From Pectobacterium peruviense (GTDB lineage Bacteria; Pseudomonadota; Gammaproteobacteria; Enterobacterales; Enterobacteriaceae): a stretch of 55,165 bases of DNA. The notes below the pieces were generated by a model. It was not told the DNA's origin. It ran no database searches and was given only the letters and a program-made list of their open reading frames with translations. Below, one piece after another: positions 8,710 to 16,452 of this stretch. The DNA lies in NCBI RefSeq assembly GCF_002847345.1, contig NZ_LXFV01000004.1:1-55165 (forward strand), given 5' to 3'. Position numbers and translations under genes: made by a program. Each line of letters starts with the position of its first letter. Positions within the stretch are counted from its first letter, which is position 1.

Positions 8710-9840
8710 TTATTTCGTCGAGTTACCGCTGGCATCATACACCGGCCAATTTGACTCCAGTCCTTTGGCCTTTAATGCCCGATCGGCAAACTGACCGGCA
8801 AACCAGTCGCTGGCTGAAAACGTGTTGCGAATCAACCCGGCGGCTTTCGCCCGATCGATACTGTCCTGCAAGCTGCTGAGCAGGAACGGGTCGAGGCGTG
8901 GCGAGCTTTGGAATGGGAGATCTTCCGCTTTCAGCTCTTCCTGAAAAATAGCCTGTGGAATCTGGCTCTGCTCGGACATCAGCGCCGTATATTCCGGCAA
9001 GTGCTGCGCATCGCCGATCCACTGCGCATTGTCCACCAGCACATTCACCAGTTGCTGCGTCGTTCCCGGATAGCGATCGATAAAATCCTGCGTCGCCAGC
9101 ACCGCAGCCTGCGTGGTATTCGCCCAACCCAGCGCACGGCTAGTGGTGACAATATTGATGCCCTGCTGACGCAACGCCAGCAGGGAGGCGCCGCCCCACA
9201 CCGCATCAACGCGTCTGGCCGCCAGCGCCGCTTTGCCCGCAGTCCAGTCGAGATTGATTACCCGCACGTCGCGTTCATTCAGCCCGACGCTTTTAATGGC
9301 TCGTTCAAATGACAGCTGATCGGCTGTTCCTTTGTAGACTGCAATCCGCTTGCCGCGTAAATCCTCAATGCGTTGAATACCCGATTCCGGTGTTGCCGCC
9401 AGATAAGAATTAGAACCACGCGATCCCACCAGTACCCGCGTCTGCAGGCCACCCGCACGACCAATAATGGCAGCTAGATCGCCCAGATACACCACATCCA
9501 ACTGCTTGTTCGCCAGCGCTTCATTCACCGCCGGCCCTGCACCTTTAAAGAACGACCACTGAATTTTGATGCCCTGCGGCTCAAATTCTTTCTCCAACTG
9601 TTTTTGAATATGGGCTAATCCCAACGGCCCGCGGATAAAGGGCTTGCTGCCGGCGCTTTGGTCCGGCAAACCGATACGAATCTCCGTCGGCTTCTGTGCA
9701 TCCGACGTCACACCATCATCCGCCTGTACCGCGGAAACGAGTGCGGCACTCATCAGTAACGTCATCCCAAGAATTTTATTCATTCCCAGCCGCCAGCGAG
9801 AATAAGGGGTTATCAACGCTAAAAGGGTTGCATGCTGCAT
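8710..9840 (-). CDS. Aliphatic sulfonate/sulfate-ester ABC transporter, periplasmic binding protein
   Basis: A 376-residue SsuA/AtsR-type binding protein. The start at 9840 has TAAGGA 7 nt upstream. The secretion signal is long, with the hydrophobic core MNKILGMTLLMSAALVSAVQA about 19 residues in. The mature part has the NMT1/SsuA pattern: IRIGLPDQSAGSKPF, KIQWSFFKGAGPAVNEAL, DVVYLGDLAAIIGRAGG and VLVGSRGSNSYLAA. It is divergent from the permease, ATPase and arylsulfotransferase genes and would deliver substrate to that permease. Context points to organosulfur compounds such as sulfonates or aryl sulfates. The exact ligand is unknown. Confidence 0.85.
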   Translation of the reverse strand: MQHATLLALITPYSRWRLGMNKILGMTLLMSAALVSAVQADDGVTSDAQKPTEIRIGLPDQSAGSKPFIRGPLGLAHIQKQLEKEFEPQGIKIQWSFFKGAGPAVNEALANKQLDVVYLGDLAAIIGRAGGLQTRVLVGSRGSNSYLAATPESGIQRIEDLRGKRIAVYKGTADQLSFERAIKSVGLNERDVRVINLDWTAGKAALAARRVDAVWGGASLLALRQQGINIVTTSRALGWANTTQAAVLATQDFIDRYPGTTQQLVNVLVDNAQWIGDAQHLPEYTALMSEQSQIPQAIFQEELKAEDLPFQSSPRLDPFLLSSLQDSIDRAKAAGLIRNTFSASDWFAGQFADRALKAKGLESNWPVYDASGNSTK

Positions 9841-9974
9841 ACGGTTTTCCTTAGTAATCTGTTTCATCTGCCATGAAAACTAACGAACCGTCGGCGTCAG
9901 GCTTAAATAACATTTACAGGTTTGTTCAGAGGAAAAAAGCATAAATCAGCGCTGGCGGGCTTGGGATTCGCATA

Positions 9975-10009
9975 TGCATTTATTGCACGACGGCCATCGC
10001 TTTATTGCA
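9975..10009. promoter_or_regulatory. Repeated TTTATTGCA motif in the divergent ABC promoter region
   Basis: TTTATTGCA occurs at 9979-9987 and 10001-10009, 22 bp apart. The first copy sits in an inverted TGCA-N5-TGCA (9975-9987). The site lies between the divergent binding-protein and permease genes, so it is a candidate operator for the nearby LysR regulator. This assignment is inference only. Confidence 0.4.
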
Positions 10010-10078
10010 TTGGCCTTCCGCGTGTAAACCTGTTTTTTATTACTTATTCATACAGCCGTGGGGCTTTCGTGGAATAAA

Positions 10079-11680
10079 ATGAATAAGTCTATAGTGCTGA
10101 AAAAATCCGTGACCGTCTGGCCTGCTCTGCCGATAGCGCGTGTCTATTCTCTTGTCGTGCCAATAATAGTGCCAATAGTCGTGCCACTGGCGTTGCTGGC
10201 ACTGTGGTACACCAGCACCCATTACGGCTGGATGCCCACTCAAATTCTTCCTGCCCCCACTGTCGTCGCCAATACCGCTGTCGAACTTTGGCATAACGAT
10301 CTCCTGCCACAGCTCTTTATCAGCATGCAACGGCTAGTTGGCGGTCTGCTGGCTGGTTTACTGGCAGGAACATTGCTTGGTGCACTCATGGGAGCATCAC
10401 GCCGCGCCGAACACCTGCTGCACCCGACAATTTATGCGTTGGCACAGATCCCGACGCTAGGCTGGATCCCGCTATTTATGGTGCTGTTTGGCATTGATGA
10501 CGCATTGAAGTTCGCAGTCATCATCAAGGCCGTCATTATTCCAGTGACGCTGCATACGCAAACGGGCGTACGCAATGTGCCGCATGCGCTACGAGAAGTT
10601 GCCCGTACCCTGCGCCTGCCGTGGCACCAGCGCCTCATCAAATTAACGCTGCCTGCCGCCTTCCCGACCTGGCTAACCGGCTTACGGCTCGCGCTTTCGC
10701 AGGCTTGGGTGTCGCTGATTGTGGTCGAACTGCTGGCATCGTCTCAGGGCATCGGCTATCTGCTGGTATGGGGGCGTCAACTGTTTCAGCTAGACATCGT
10801 GTTTGTCTGCATCGCCGTCATCGGGATGGCTGGGCTGATGATGGAGTGGCTGATCAATCAACTGGAGCGCCGTCTGGTCTTCTGGCCGCATCCGCCACTT
10901 AGCCGATTAACCTCAACGCCGTCTCGCAAACTATCGGCACTGGTTTTACCCTTCCTGCTTCTGCTGTTATGGCAACAGGCCAGCCGTTTCGGCTGGATCG
11001 ATCCGCTCTTGCTTCCCCCACCTGCCGACGTGTGGCACATGCTGCTGCAAGGCGTCCGCGATGGTTCACTGACCGAGGCAATGCAGGCCAGTCTGACTCG
11101 TGCGCTCGCCGGTGCAGTATGCGGCATTGTTGCGGGTCTCGTAGGCGGCGTGCTGCTGGGATTGAATGCCACCAGCGACGCCCTTTTCACGCCCACGGTC
11201 GCGACACTACGTCAGATTGCACTGTTTGCCTGGCTGCCGCTGCTGACCGCTTGGGTTGGTAACGATGAAGCCGGAAAAATCACGTTTGTCGCACTCGCCT
11301 CTTTCTTTCCCATGTTGGTGGCCAGCCATCGCGGTATTCGCCAACGTTCCCAAGCCTTACAGGAAGTCGCGCAGGTGTTGCAACTGCGTTTATCAACTCG
11401 TCTGCGAGTCCTGATTTTACCGGGAGCCGCACCTGCCATCTTCACGGGTTTACGCCTGTCGCTGATTTACGCCTGGCTTGGCACCATCGGCGCAGAATAT
11501 TTCATGTCATCCGGCACCGGAATCGGCAGCCTGATGATCAACGCTCAGCAGTTGCTGGACATGCCTCTGATTATCAGCGGCATGTTATTGATTGGCTTAA
11601 CGGGCGCGGCGCTCGACCGCGTCGGATTAGGTCTGGAACAGCGGATGACGCGCTGGCGTTCCGCAGGAGAAATCGTATGA
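10079..11680 (+). CDS. Double-length sulfonate-type ABC permease (two fused SsuC-like domains)
   Basis: A 533-residue inner-membrane protein containing two complete BPD_transp_1 permease domains in tandem. Each has its own EAA loop for ATPase contact: EVARTLRLPWHQ near residue 171 with TLPAAFPTWLTGLRLAL, and EVAQVLQLRLSTR near 428 with ILPGAAPAIFTGLRLSL. SsuC/TauC proteins are normally about 260 residues and homodimerise, so this chain should form the whole membrane pore alone. The ATG at 10079 is used; a GTG at 10058 is in frame. The stop overlaps the ATPase start (ATGA), indicating translational coupling. It resembles sulfate-ester uptake systems of the AtsRBC kind; the substrate is inferred from neighbours. 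Confidence 0.88.
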   Translation: MNKSIVLKKSVTVWPALPIARVYSLVVPIIVPIVVPLALLALWYTSTHYGWMPTQILPAPTVVANTAVELWHNDLLPQLFISMQRLVGGLLAGLLAGTLLGALMGASRRAEHLLHPTIYALAQIPTLGWIPLFMVLFGIDDALKFAVIIKAVIIPVTLHTQTGVRNVPHALREVARTLRLPWHQRLIKLTLPAAFPTWLTGLRLALSQAWVSLIVVELLASSQGIGYLLVWGRQLFQLDIVFVCIAVIGMAGLMMEWLINQLERRLVFWPHPPLSRLTSTPSRKLSALVLPFLLLLLWQQASRFGWIDPLLLPPPADVWHMLLQGVRDGSLTEAMQASLTRALAGAVCGIVAGLVGGVLLGLNATSDALFTPTVATLRQIALFAWLPLLTAWVGNDEAGKITFVALASFFPMLVASHRGIRQRSQALQEVAQVLQLRLSTRLRVLILPGAAPAIFTGLRLSLIYAWLGTIGAEYFMSSGTGIGSLMINAQQLLDMPLIISGMLLIGLTGAALDRVGLGLEQRMTRWRSAGEIV

Positions 11681-12486
11681 CGTCCCCTTCCCTTGATATG
11701 TCACCGCCAGTGGTGCAGTTCGACCACCTGCGTAAGCAGTTTCGCGTACAGGGCGAGGCGCTGACGGTGATTGAAGATTTTTCCCTATCGATTCACAGCG
11801 GTGAGTTGGTGGCGATTGTCGGTAGCAGCGGCTGCGGCAAATCCACACTGCTGCGCATGCTGGTCGGATTGGACAACGACTATCAGGGGCGCGTGCTGGT
11901 CGAAGGAAAAACCGTGCGCGGCATCGGACGTGAGCGTGGCATGGTATTTCAGGAACCGCGCCTGTTTCCTTGGCTGACGGTGCGGCAAAACATCGCACTC
12001 GGGCTGGCGAATGAGTCAATCAGCGAAAAAGAGCGCAAACTCCTGATCGACCACTTCATTCAGTTAGTGCATTTGCAGGATTTTGCCGACGCACTGCCCG
12101 CCCAACTTTCCGGCGGCATGGCGCAGCGCGTAGCTATCGCGCGCGGGCTCGTCGCCAATCCACGCATCCTGATGCTGGATGAACCCTTTGGCGCGCTGGA
12201 CGCCCTGACCCGTCAGCAGATGCAGCAGGAACTGCGTCGCATTCATCAGGCAGAAGGTACCACCACGCTGCTGGTGACACACGACGTCGAAGAAGCGGTC
12301 TATCTCGCCGACCGCGTTGTCGTGTTGGCACCGCGGCCGGGCCGTATCCGCCAGATTGCAACCATTTCGCTGCCACATCCGCGCCAGCGTGACAGCCAGG
12401 CTTTTCACCAGCAGTGCAGCGATCTGCTTGCTCTACTGACGCAGCCCGCCGACACGGCTGCTGCCCTCTCTTCTCTGAACACGTAA
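11677..12486 (+). CDS. Sulfonate-type ABC transporter ATPase (SsuB-like)
   Basis: A 269-residue cytoplasmic ATPase with Walker A GSSGCGKST near residue 48, Q-loop MVFQEPRLFPWLTV (the SsuB/TauB form), signature LSGGMAQRVAIARGL, Walker B ILMLDEPFGALD and H-loop VTHDVEEA. Its start overlaps the fused permease stop. It powers the permease encoded just upstream with the divergently encoded binding protein. The next gene, an arylsulfotransferase, starts 16 bp later, so the three genes are very likely co-transcribed. Confidence 0.92.
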   Translation: MTSPSLDMSPPVVQFDHLRKQFRVQGEALTVIEDFSLSIHSGELVAIVGSSGCGKSTLLRMLVGLDNDYQGRVLVEGKTVRGIGRERGMVFQEPRLFPWLTVRQNIALGLANESISEKERKLLIDHFIQLVHLQDFADALPAQLSGGMAQRVAIARGLVANPRILMLDEPFGALDALTRQQMQQELRRIHQAEGTTTLLVTHDVEEAVYLADRVVVLAPRPGRIRQIATISLPHPRQRDSQAFHQQCSDLLALLTQPADTAAALSSLNT

Positions 12487-12502
12487 ATACTGGAGCACCA
12501 TC

Positions 12503-14296
12503 ATGGGACACCCTTCCGTCTACCCAACCGGCACGACGATTTACAATCCGGAAAAAGCCTGGGGCGGCTACACCGTCTTTCAGGCGCTGGAGCGCGGCGC
12601 AGTGCTAGTGGATATGAACGGCACTGAACTGCGCCTGTGGGAAGGTCTACACGGCTTCCCCAATAAAATTCTGCCCGGCGGTTACATCCTCGGACACAGC
12701 GGCGAACGTGATTCGCGCTACGGTATGCAGGACATGGTCGATCTGATTCAAGTGGACTGGGACGGCAACGTTGTCTGGAAATTCAACGGTTATGAACACA
12801 TTACCGATCCTGATCTTCCGCCAGAATGGATGGCGCGCGTCCATCATGACTACCAGCGCAGCGGCAATCCAGTCGGCTATTACGCACCGGGGCAAGAACC
12901 GCAATCGATTGGCGGTAACACGCTATTGTTGGCCCATACCAACCTGCACAATGAACGCATCAGCGACAAACTACTGCTTGATGACACCATCATCGAGGTG
13001 GACTGGCAGGGTAATATTTTATGGGAGTGGCGGTGCAGCGACCATTTCGACGAGCTGGGCTTTGATGACGATGCCAAAACCGCGCTGTACAACAATCCCA
13101 ACCTGCGCAAAAGCGGCGGCGGGATGGGCGACTGGATGCATATCAACTCGATGTCGGCACTCGGCCCCAATCCGTGGTTCGATCAGGGCGATACCCGTTT
13201 CCACCCCGATAACATCATCTGGGATGCCCGCGAATCCAACATCATCGCCATCATCGATAAGCAGAGTGGTAACATCGTCTGGCAGCTTGGCCCCAATTAC
13301 AACACGCCTGAACTCAAACACATCGGCTGGATTATCGGCCAGCACCACGCGCACATGATCCCAGCGGGCTTGCCGGGTGCGGGCAATATTCTGGTGTTTG
13401 ATAACGGCGGCTGGGCAGGCTACGGCGCACCCAATCCGGCTTCGCCCGATGGGGTGAAAAACGCCTGGCGCGACCATTCCCGCGTGCTGGAAATCAATCC
13501 GGTAACGCTGGATATTGTCTGGCGCTATTCGCCTTACGAAGCGGGCATTCCACACCCGACCGACGCGTTTCGTTTTTACAGCCCGTACATCAGCAATATC
13601 CAGCGCCTGCCAAACGGCAATACGCTGATTAACGAAGGCGCTAACGGTCGGCTGTTTGAAGTCACCGTCGATCACGAAATTGTCTGGGAGTTTATCTCCC
13701 CCTACTGGGGCAAGACGGTGAACACCAACATGCTGTATCGCGCCTACCGCGTGCCCTACGAGTGGGTGCCACAGCTGTCGCATCCGCAGGAAACGCCGGT
13801 AATCGCACCGGATAACACTCAACTACGCCAGCCCGGAGCCGCCGCGCCCGGCTTCGCCAGCGTGATTCGTATTGACGGCACGCGCCCCTACAAAAAGAGC
13901 GGCGATGCCCTGTGTGTCGCGACCGACAGCGAAGACCTTAAACGCAGCCCGAAACTCTTTGCTGTCAACCGAGAGCGCTTTGCTCCGCTTACCGTCGACG
14001 ACTGGACAGAACTGGCAGCACAAGCTGAACCACAGCTGTTGCTAATCGGTGCCGAGCGTTGCGTCCACTGTAAGAGCCTTTACCGCCAGTTGGAAACGAT
14101 TCTGGATAACGAGGAATACCGCCAGTTATCGAGCCATTATCTGGACGCCGATCATCACATTGCACTCGCGGAGAAACTGGCGGTAAGAACACTACCGACT
14201 CTGCTATGGCTTGAAAACGGTGAAGAACGAACTCGACTGAGCGGCGCACAACAGCCCGAACGCCTACGCCAATGGCTGGCAAAGCAACAAGCCTAA
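12503..14296 (+). CDS. Arylsulfotransferase fused to a C-terminal thioredoxin-like domain
   Basis: A 597-residue protein with GGAG about 7 nt before the ATG. Residues 1 to about 470 form an arylsulfotransferase (PF05935-type) beta-propeller. Repeated blades of the type IQVDWDGNVVWKF, IEVDWQGNILWEW and LEINPVTLDIVWRY are seen, plus histidine-containing motifs VHHDY and GQHHAHMIP. Residues about 500-597 look like a thioredoxin fold with C520-V-H-C523 and a cis-proline segment (RTLPTLLWL). Unlike the periplasmic AssT enzymes, no signal peptide is visible, so a cytoplasmic location is predicted. AssT-type enzymes move sulfate between phenolic compounds. Its place behind a sulfonate-type importer suggests handling of imported aryl sulfates. 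The fusion partner's role is unknown. Confidence 0.85.
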   Translation: MGHPSVYPTGTTIYNPEKAWGGYTVFQALERGAVLVDMNGTELRLWEGLHGFPNKILPGGYILGHSGERDSRYGMQDMVDLIQVDWDGNVVWKFNGYEHITDPDLPPEWMARVHHDYQRSGNPVGYYAPGQEPQSIGGNTLLLAHTNLHNERISDKLLLDDTIIEVDWQGNILWEWRCSDHFDELGFDDDAKTALYNNPNLRKSGGGMGDWMHINSMSALGPNPWFDQGDTRFHPDNIIWDARESNIIAIIDKQSGNIVWQLGPNYNTPELKHIGWIIGQHHAHMIPAGLPGAGNILVFDNGGWAGYGAPNPASPDGVKNAWRDHSRVLEINPVTLDIVWRYSPYEAGIPHPTDAFRFYSPYISNIQRLPNGNTLINEGANGRLFEVTVDHEIVWEFISPYWGKTVNTNMLYRAYRVPYEWVPQLSHPQETPVIAPDNTQLRQPGAAAPGFASVIRIDGTRPYKKSGDALCVATDSEDLKRSPKLFAVNRERFAPLTVDDWTELAAQAEPQLLLIGAERCVHCKSLYRQLETILDNEEYRQLSSHYLDADHHIALAEKLAVRTLPTLLWLENGEERTRLSGAQQPERLRQWLAKQQA

Positions 14297-14312
14297 ACCC
14301 CACGACATCTAA

Positions 14313-14348
14313 AGCGATCTCGCTTCCAGTGAGATCGCTGCGTTTCTT
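14313..14348 (+). terminator. Terminator of the sulfonate/arylsulfotransferase operon
   Basis: A perfect 9-bp stem (AGCGATCTC / GAGATCGCT, 14313-14339, 9-nt loop) followed by a T-rich stretch, 17 bp after the arylsulfotransferase stop. Confidence 0.75.
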
Positions 14349-14471
14349 TCATTTCTCACTTTTCTTGCGCGCACGCTTCCATACCAACGTTATCATCCTC
14401 TGTGTTTCTTCCCTGCCTGTATCCGCTTCTTTTACCATTGCATAAAGACTATTCAGGGACGGAAAAACAGC

Positions 14472-15392
14472 ATGGCAGCGCATGATGCGATTTTTAAACA
14501 GTTTCTCAGTGATCCAGCCGTCGCAAAGGATTTCTTTGCCATCCATCTACCAGAAGAAATCAGGAATATCTGCGATTTCAGCTCATTACAACTGCAATCA
14601 GCCTCTTTTGTTGACGAGGAACTGCGCGCAAGAATATCGGATATGCTGTATTCGATTAATACCACAGCAGGACAAGGTTATATCTACTGTGTGATTGAAC
14701 ATCAGAGCCGCCCAGAAAAGCTGATGCCATTCCGTCTGTTTCGCTACGCGTTGGCTGCCATGCAGCAACACCTCTCTCAAGGCCACGACACATTACCACT
14801 TGTTGTCCCTTTGCTGTTTTATCACGGGCAGCGTAGCCCTTATCCCTATACGCTGCGCTGGCTTGACGGCTTTACCGACGCGACTCAAGCAGAAAAACTC
14901 TACAATTCATCCTTTCCTTTGGTTGACTTGACGGTGATACCGGATGAGGAAATCAAGACACATCGACGCGTGGCACTACTGGAGTTGGTACAAAAACACA
15001 TTCGCACGCGTGATATGCTGGAACTGGCGCAAGATATCGGGCTATTATTTGAACGCTGGCAGATACCACTGCCGCAAAAAAGAGCGATACTGTTTTACAT
15101 CGCACGAAGCGGCAACACATCAAAACCCGCAGAGTTTATTGAGGCCGTCGCGCAATCTCTGTCAACGGATCGGGAGGCAATCATGACCATCGCACAACAG
15201 CTTGAGAAAATTGGGTTTGAAAAAGGTATCAAGCATGGCATGCAACGGGGTATGGAGCAGGGTATGAAAACCAGTGCCCGCCAGATTGCTCGCCAACTCC
15301 TGTTAACTGGCATGGAACCGACTCAGGTTTGTCATATTACTCAGTTGAGTGCGACAGAACTGGCACAGCTCAGTAATGAACCTAACGAGTAA
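14472..15392 (+). CDS. Rpn-family recombination-promoting nuclease (PD-(D/E)XK, YhgA-like)
   Basis: A 306-residue protein of the Rpn/transposase_31 family. The N-terminus (HDAIFKQFLSDPAVAKDFF) and nuclease motifs are typical: D57 in ARISDMLY, E76 and Q78 in YIYCVIEHQSRP. Rpn proteins are Ca-stimulated DNA endonucleases that promote RecA-independent recombination, and some act in phage defence. The C-terminus carries a variable linker with GMQRGMEQGMKT and a short helical domain. A strong in-frame internal start at 15183 could encode a separate short form. The gene is isolated, with no transposase or repeats at its ends, and the catalytic residues are all present, so it looks intact. Confidence 0.88.
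   Translation: MAAHDAIFKQFLSDPAVAKDFFAIHLPEEIRNICDFSSLQLQSASFVDEELRARISDMLYSINTTAGQGYIYCVIEHQSRPEKLMPFRLFRYALAAMQQHLSQGHDTLPLVVPLLFYHGQRSPYPYTLRWLDGFTDATQAEKLYNSSFPLVDLTVIPDEEIKTHRRVALLELVQKHIRTRDMLELAQDIGLLFERWQIPLPQKRAILFYIARSGNTSKPAEFIEAVAQSLSTDREAIMTIAQQLEKIGFEKGIKHGMQRGMEQGMKTSARQIARQLLLTGMEPTQVCHITQLSATELAQLSNEPNE
15183..15392 (+). CDS. Possible nested short Rpn protein (RpnS-type, 69 residues)
   Basis: An internal ATG in the rpn frame (residue 238 of the long protein) is preceded by GGGAGG at 15172-15177, 5 nt away. That is a stronger Shine-Dalgarno sequence than the long gene's own. It would give a 69-residue protein matching the C-terminal helical domain. In E. coli, rpn genes are reported to make such short intragenic products that inhibit the long toxic nuclease. 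Translation here is predicted, not shown. Confidence 0.5.
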   Translation: MTIAQQLEKIGFEKGIKHGMQRGMEQGMKTSARQIARQLLLTGMEPTQVCHITQLSATELAQLSNEPNE

Positions 15393-15528
15393 CCACTCAA
15401 GATACACCGCGTTTCCCTACGATTTACTCTCTCCAATTTCATCATCGACGCAAGCGGTTAAGACTGCGTCGATAGCGTAATTTATTCGCTCTGGATCACA
15501 TTTCCTTTGCATCATTTCGCCTTAATTT

Positions 15529-15546
15529 GTTATGTTATTACATATC
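15529..15546. promoter_or_regulatory. Zur-like operator before the Dpp/Nik-type ABC operon
   Basis: GTTATGTTATTACATATC differs at two positions from the perfect palindrome GTTATGTTATAACATAAC found at 25454-25471. It lies 28 bp upstream of the first ATPase gene. The form agrees with the enterobacterial Zur box pattern. If real, zinc-bound Zur would repress the transporter operon. Confidence 0.6.
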
Positions 15547-15573
15547 GATTTACATTAACTGTATACCTTAACC

Positions 15574-16452
15574 ATGATCAACTGGGACAGACATACCGAC
15601 GCCACGCTTCAGGTAGAGAACCTTAGCCTGTCCATTGGCGGTGAAACCAAAGTCAGCGATATCAGCTTTACGCTGTCCGCAGGTGAACGCGTCTGTTTAC
15701 TCGGCGCATCAGGTTCAGGTAAATCACTCACCGCCAAAGCGGTAATCGGCACTCCACCCGCAGGGTGCCAGATTAGCGGCAGCATTAAGGTAAATGGTGA
15801 AGAGGTAGGTCAGTTGAAAGCACTGGCACGCCCGCATACCAGCCGCGTCTCTGCCGTTTTTCAGGATTCTGCAACAGCCCTTAATCCCCTCATGCCGTTA
15901 GGAAAACAGCTGTCACTGGCGTTGAAATCGCCCTCTTCTGCTAAGCTTTCTGCGCTTCTGGCAGCCATGAAGCTGGACGATATTCCTAATCTGCTGCAAC
16001 GCTATCCTGCCGAATTGTCCGGCGGTCAGCGTCAACGTATTTGTATTACCCTCGCGCTGCTTGGCAAAACTCGGCTGCTGGTCGCGGATGAACCCACTAC
16101 TGCGCTTGATGTCATCACCCAGCAGCAGGTATTGCAGGTCTTACAGGAACGTAGCGCGCAGCCGGGTGCGCCCGCCCTGTTATTTATTACGCATGATATC
16201 GCCGTCGCCGCCCAACTCTGCCAGCGTGGTCTGGTGATGGAACATGGTCAGATCGTTGAATCCGGCAGTATGCAGCAACTCCTGAATGCACCACAGCATT
16301 CCTATACACGTAGTCTGGTCGCTGCCGCGCGTCGCGCTGACAATTTTTTATCAACTACGGTTTTATCCAGTAATGTTTTACCCAGTAATGTTTTACCCAG
16401 TAATGTTCTATCCAGCCATGTGTTACCCGCTGCCGGAGCACTTGCAGGATGA
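15574..16452 (+). CDS. Dpp/Nik-type ABC transporter, first ATPase (DppD/NikD-like)
   Basis: A 292-residue ATPase with Walker A GASGSGKS near residues 45-52, signature LSGGQRQRICI, Walker B LLVADEPTTALD and H-loop ITHDIAVA. This is the D-subunit type of peptide/nickel importers. The last 30 residues are a low-complexity tail made by a 15-bp tandem repeat (SNVLP units), absent from ordinary family members. The stop overlaps the next ATPase start (ATGA). It is the first gene of an apparent operon with a second ATPase, MFS protein, binding lipoprotein and fused permease, downstream of a Zur-like box. Zinc or a zinc chelate is therefore a plausible substrate, but nickel or peptides are not excluded. 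Confidence 0.85.
   Translation: MINWDRHTDATLQVENLSLSIGGETKVSDISFTLSAGERVCLLGASGSGKSLTAKAVIGTPPAGCQISGSIKVNGEEVGQLKALARPHTSRVSAVFQDSATALNPLMPLGKQLSLALKSPSSAKLSALLAAMKLDDIPNLLQRYPAELSGGQRQRICITLALLGKTRLLVADEPTTALDVITQQQVLQVLQERSAQPGAPALLFITHDIAVAAQLCQRGLVMEHGQIVESGSMQQLLNAPQHSYTRSLVAAARRADNFLSTTVLSSNVLPSNVLPSNVLSSHVLPAAGALAG
16361..16420 (+). repeat. 15-bp tandem repeat in the 3' end of the first ATPase gene
   Basis: Four in-register 15-bp units of the type TTTTACCCAGTAATG (16361, 16376, 16391, 16406) are followed by a decayed fifth unit. The second and third units are identical. The unit length is a multiple of three, so copy-number change would keep the frame and only vary the C-terminal tail. 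Confidence 0.85.

Noticed and set aside
13019-13822. 267-codon minus-strand frame
   Set aside because: It lies entirely opposite the arylsulfotransferase propeller and has no domain features.
14472-15392. Rpn gene as an insertion-sequence transposase
   Set aside because: The family is annotated as putative transposase in places, but no terminal inverted repeats or target duplications are visible here.
16361-16430. Short tandem repeat as a possible CRISPR or phase-variable switch
   Set aside because: Units are contiguous 15-mers without spacers, and the length keeps the reading frame, so it is neither a CRISPR array nor an on/off switch.
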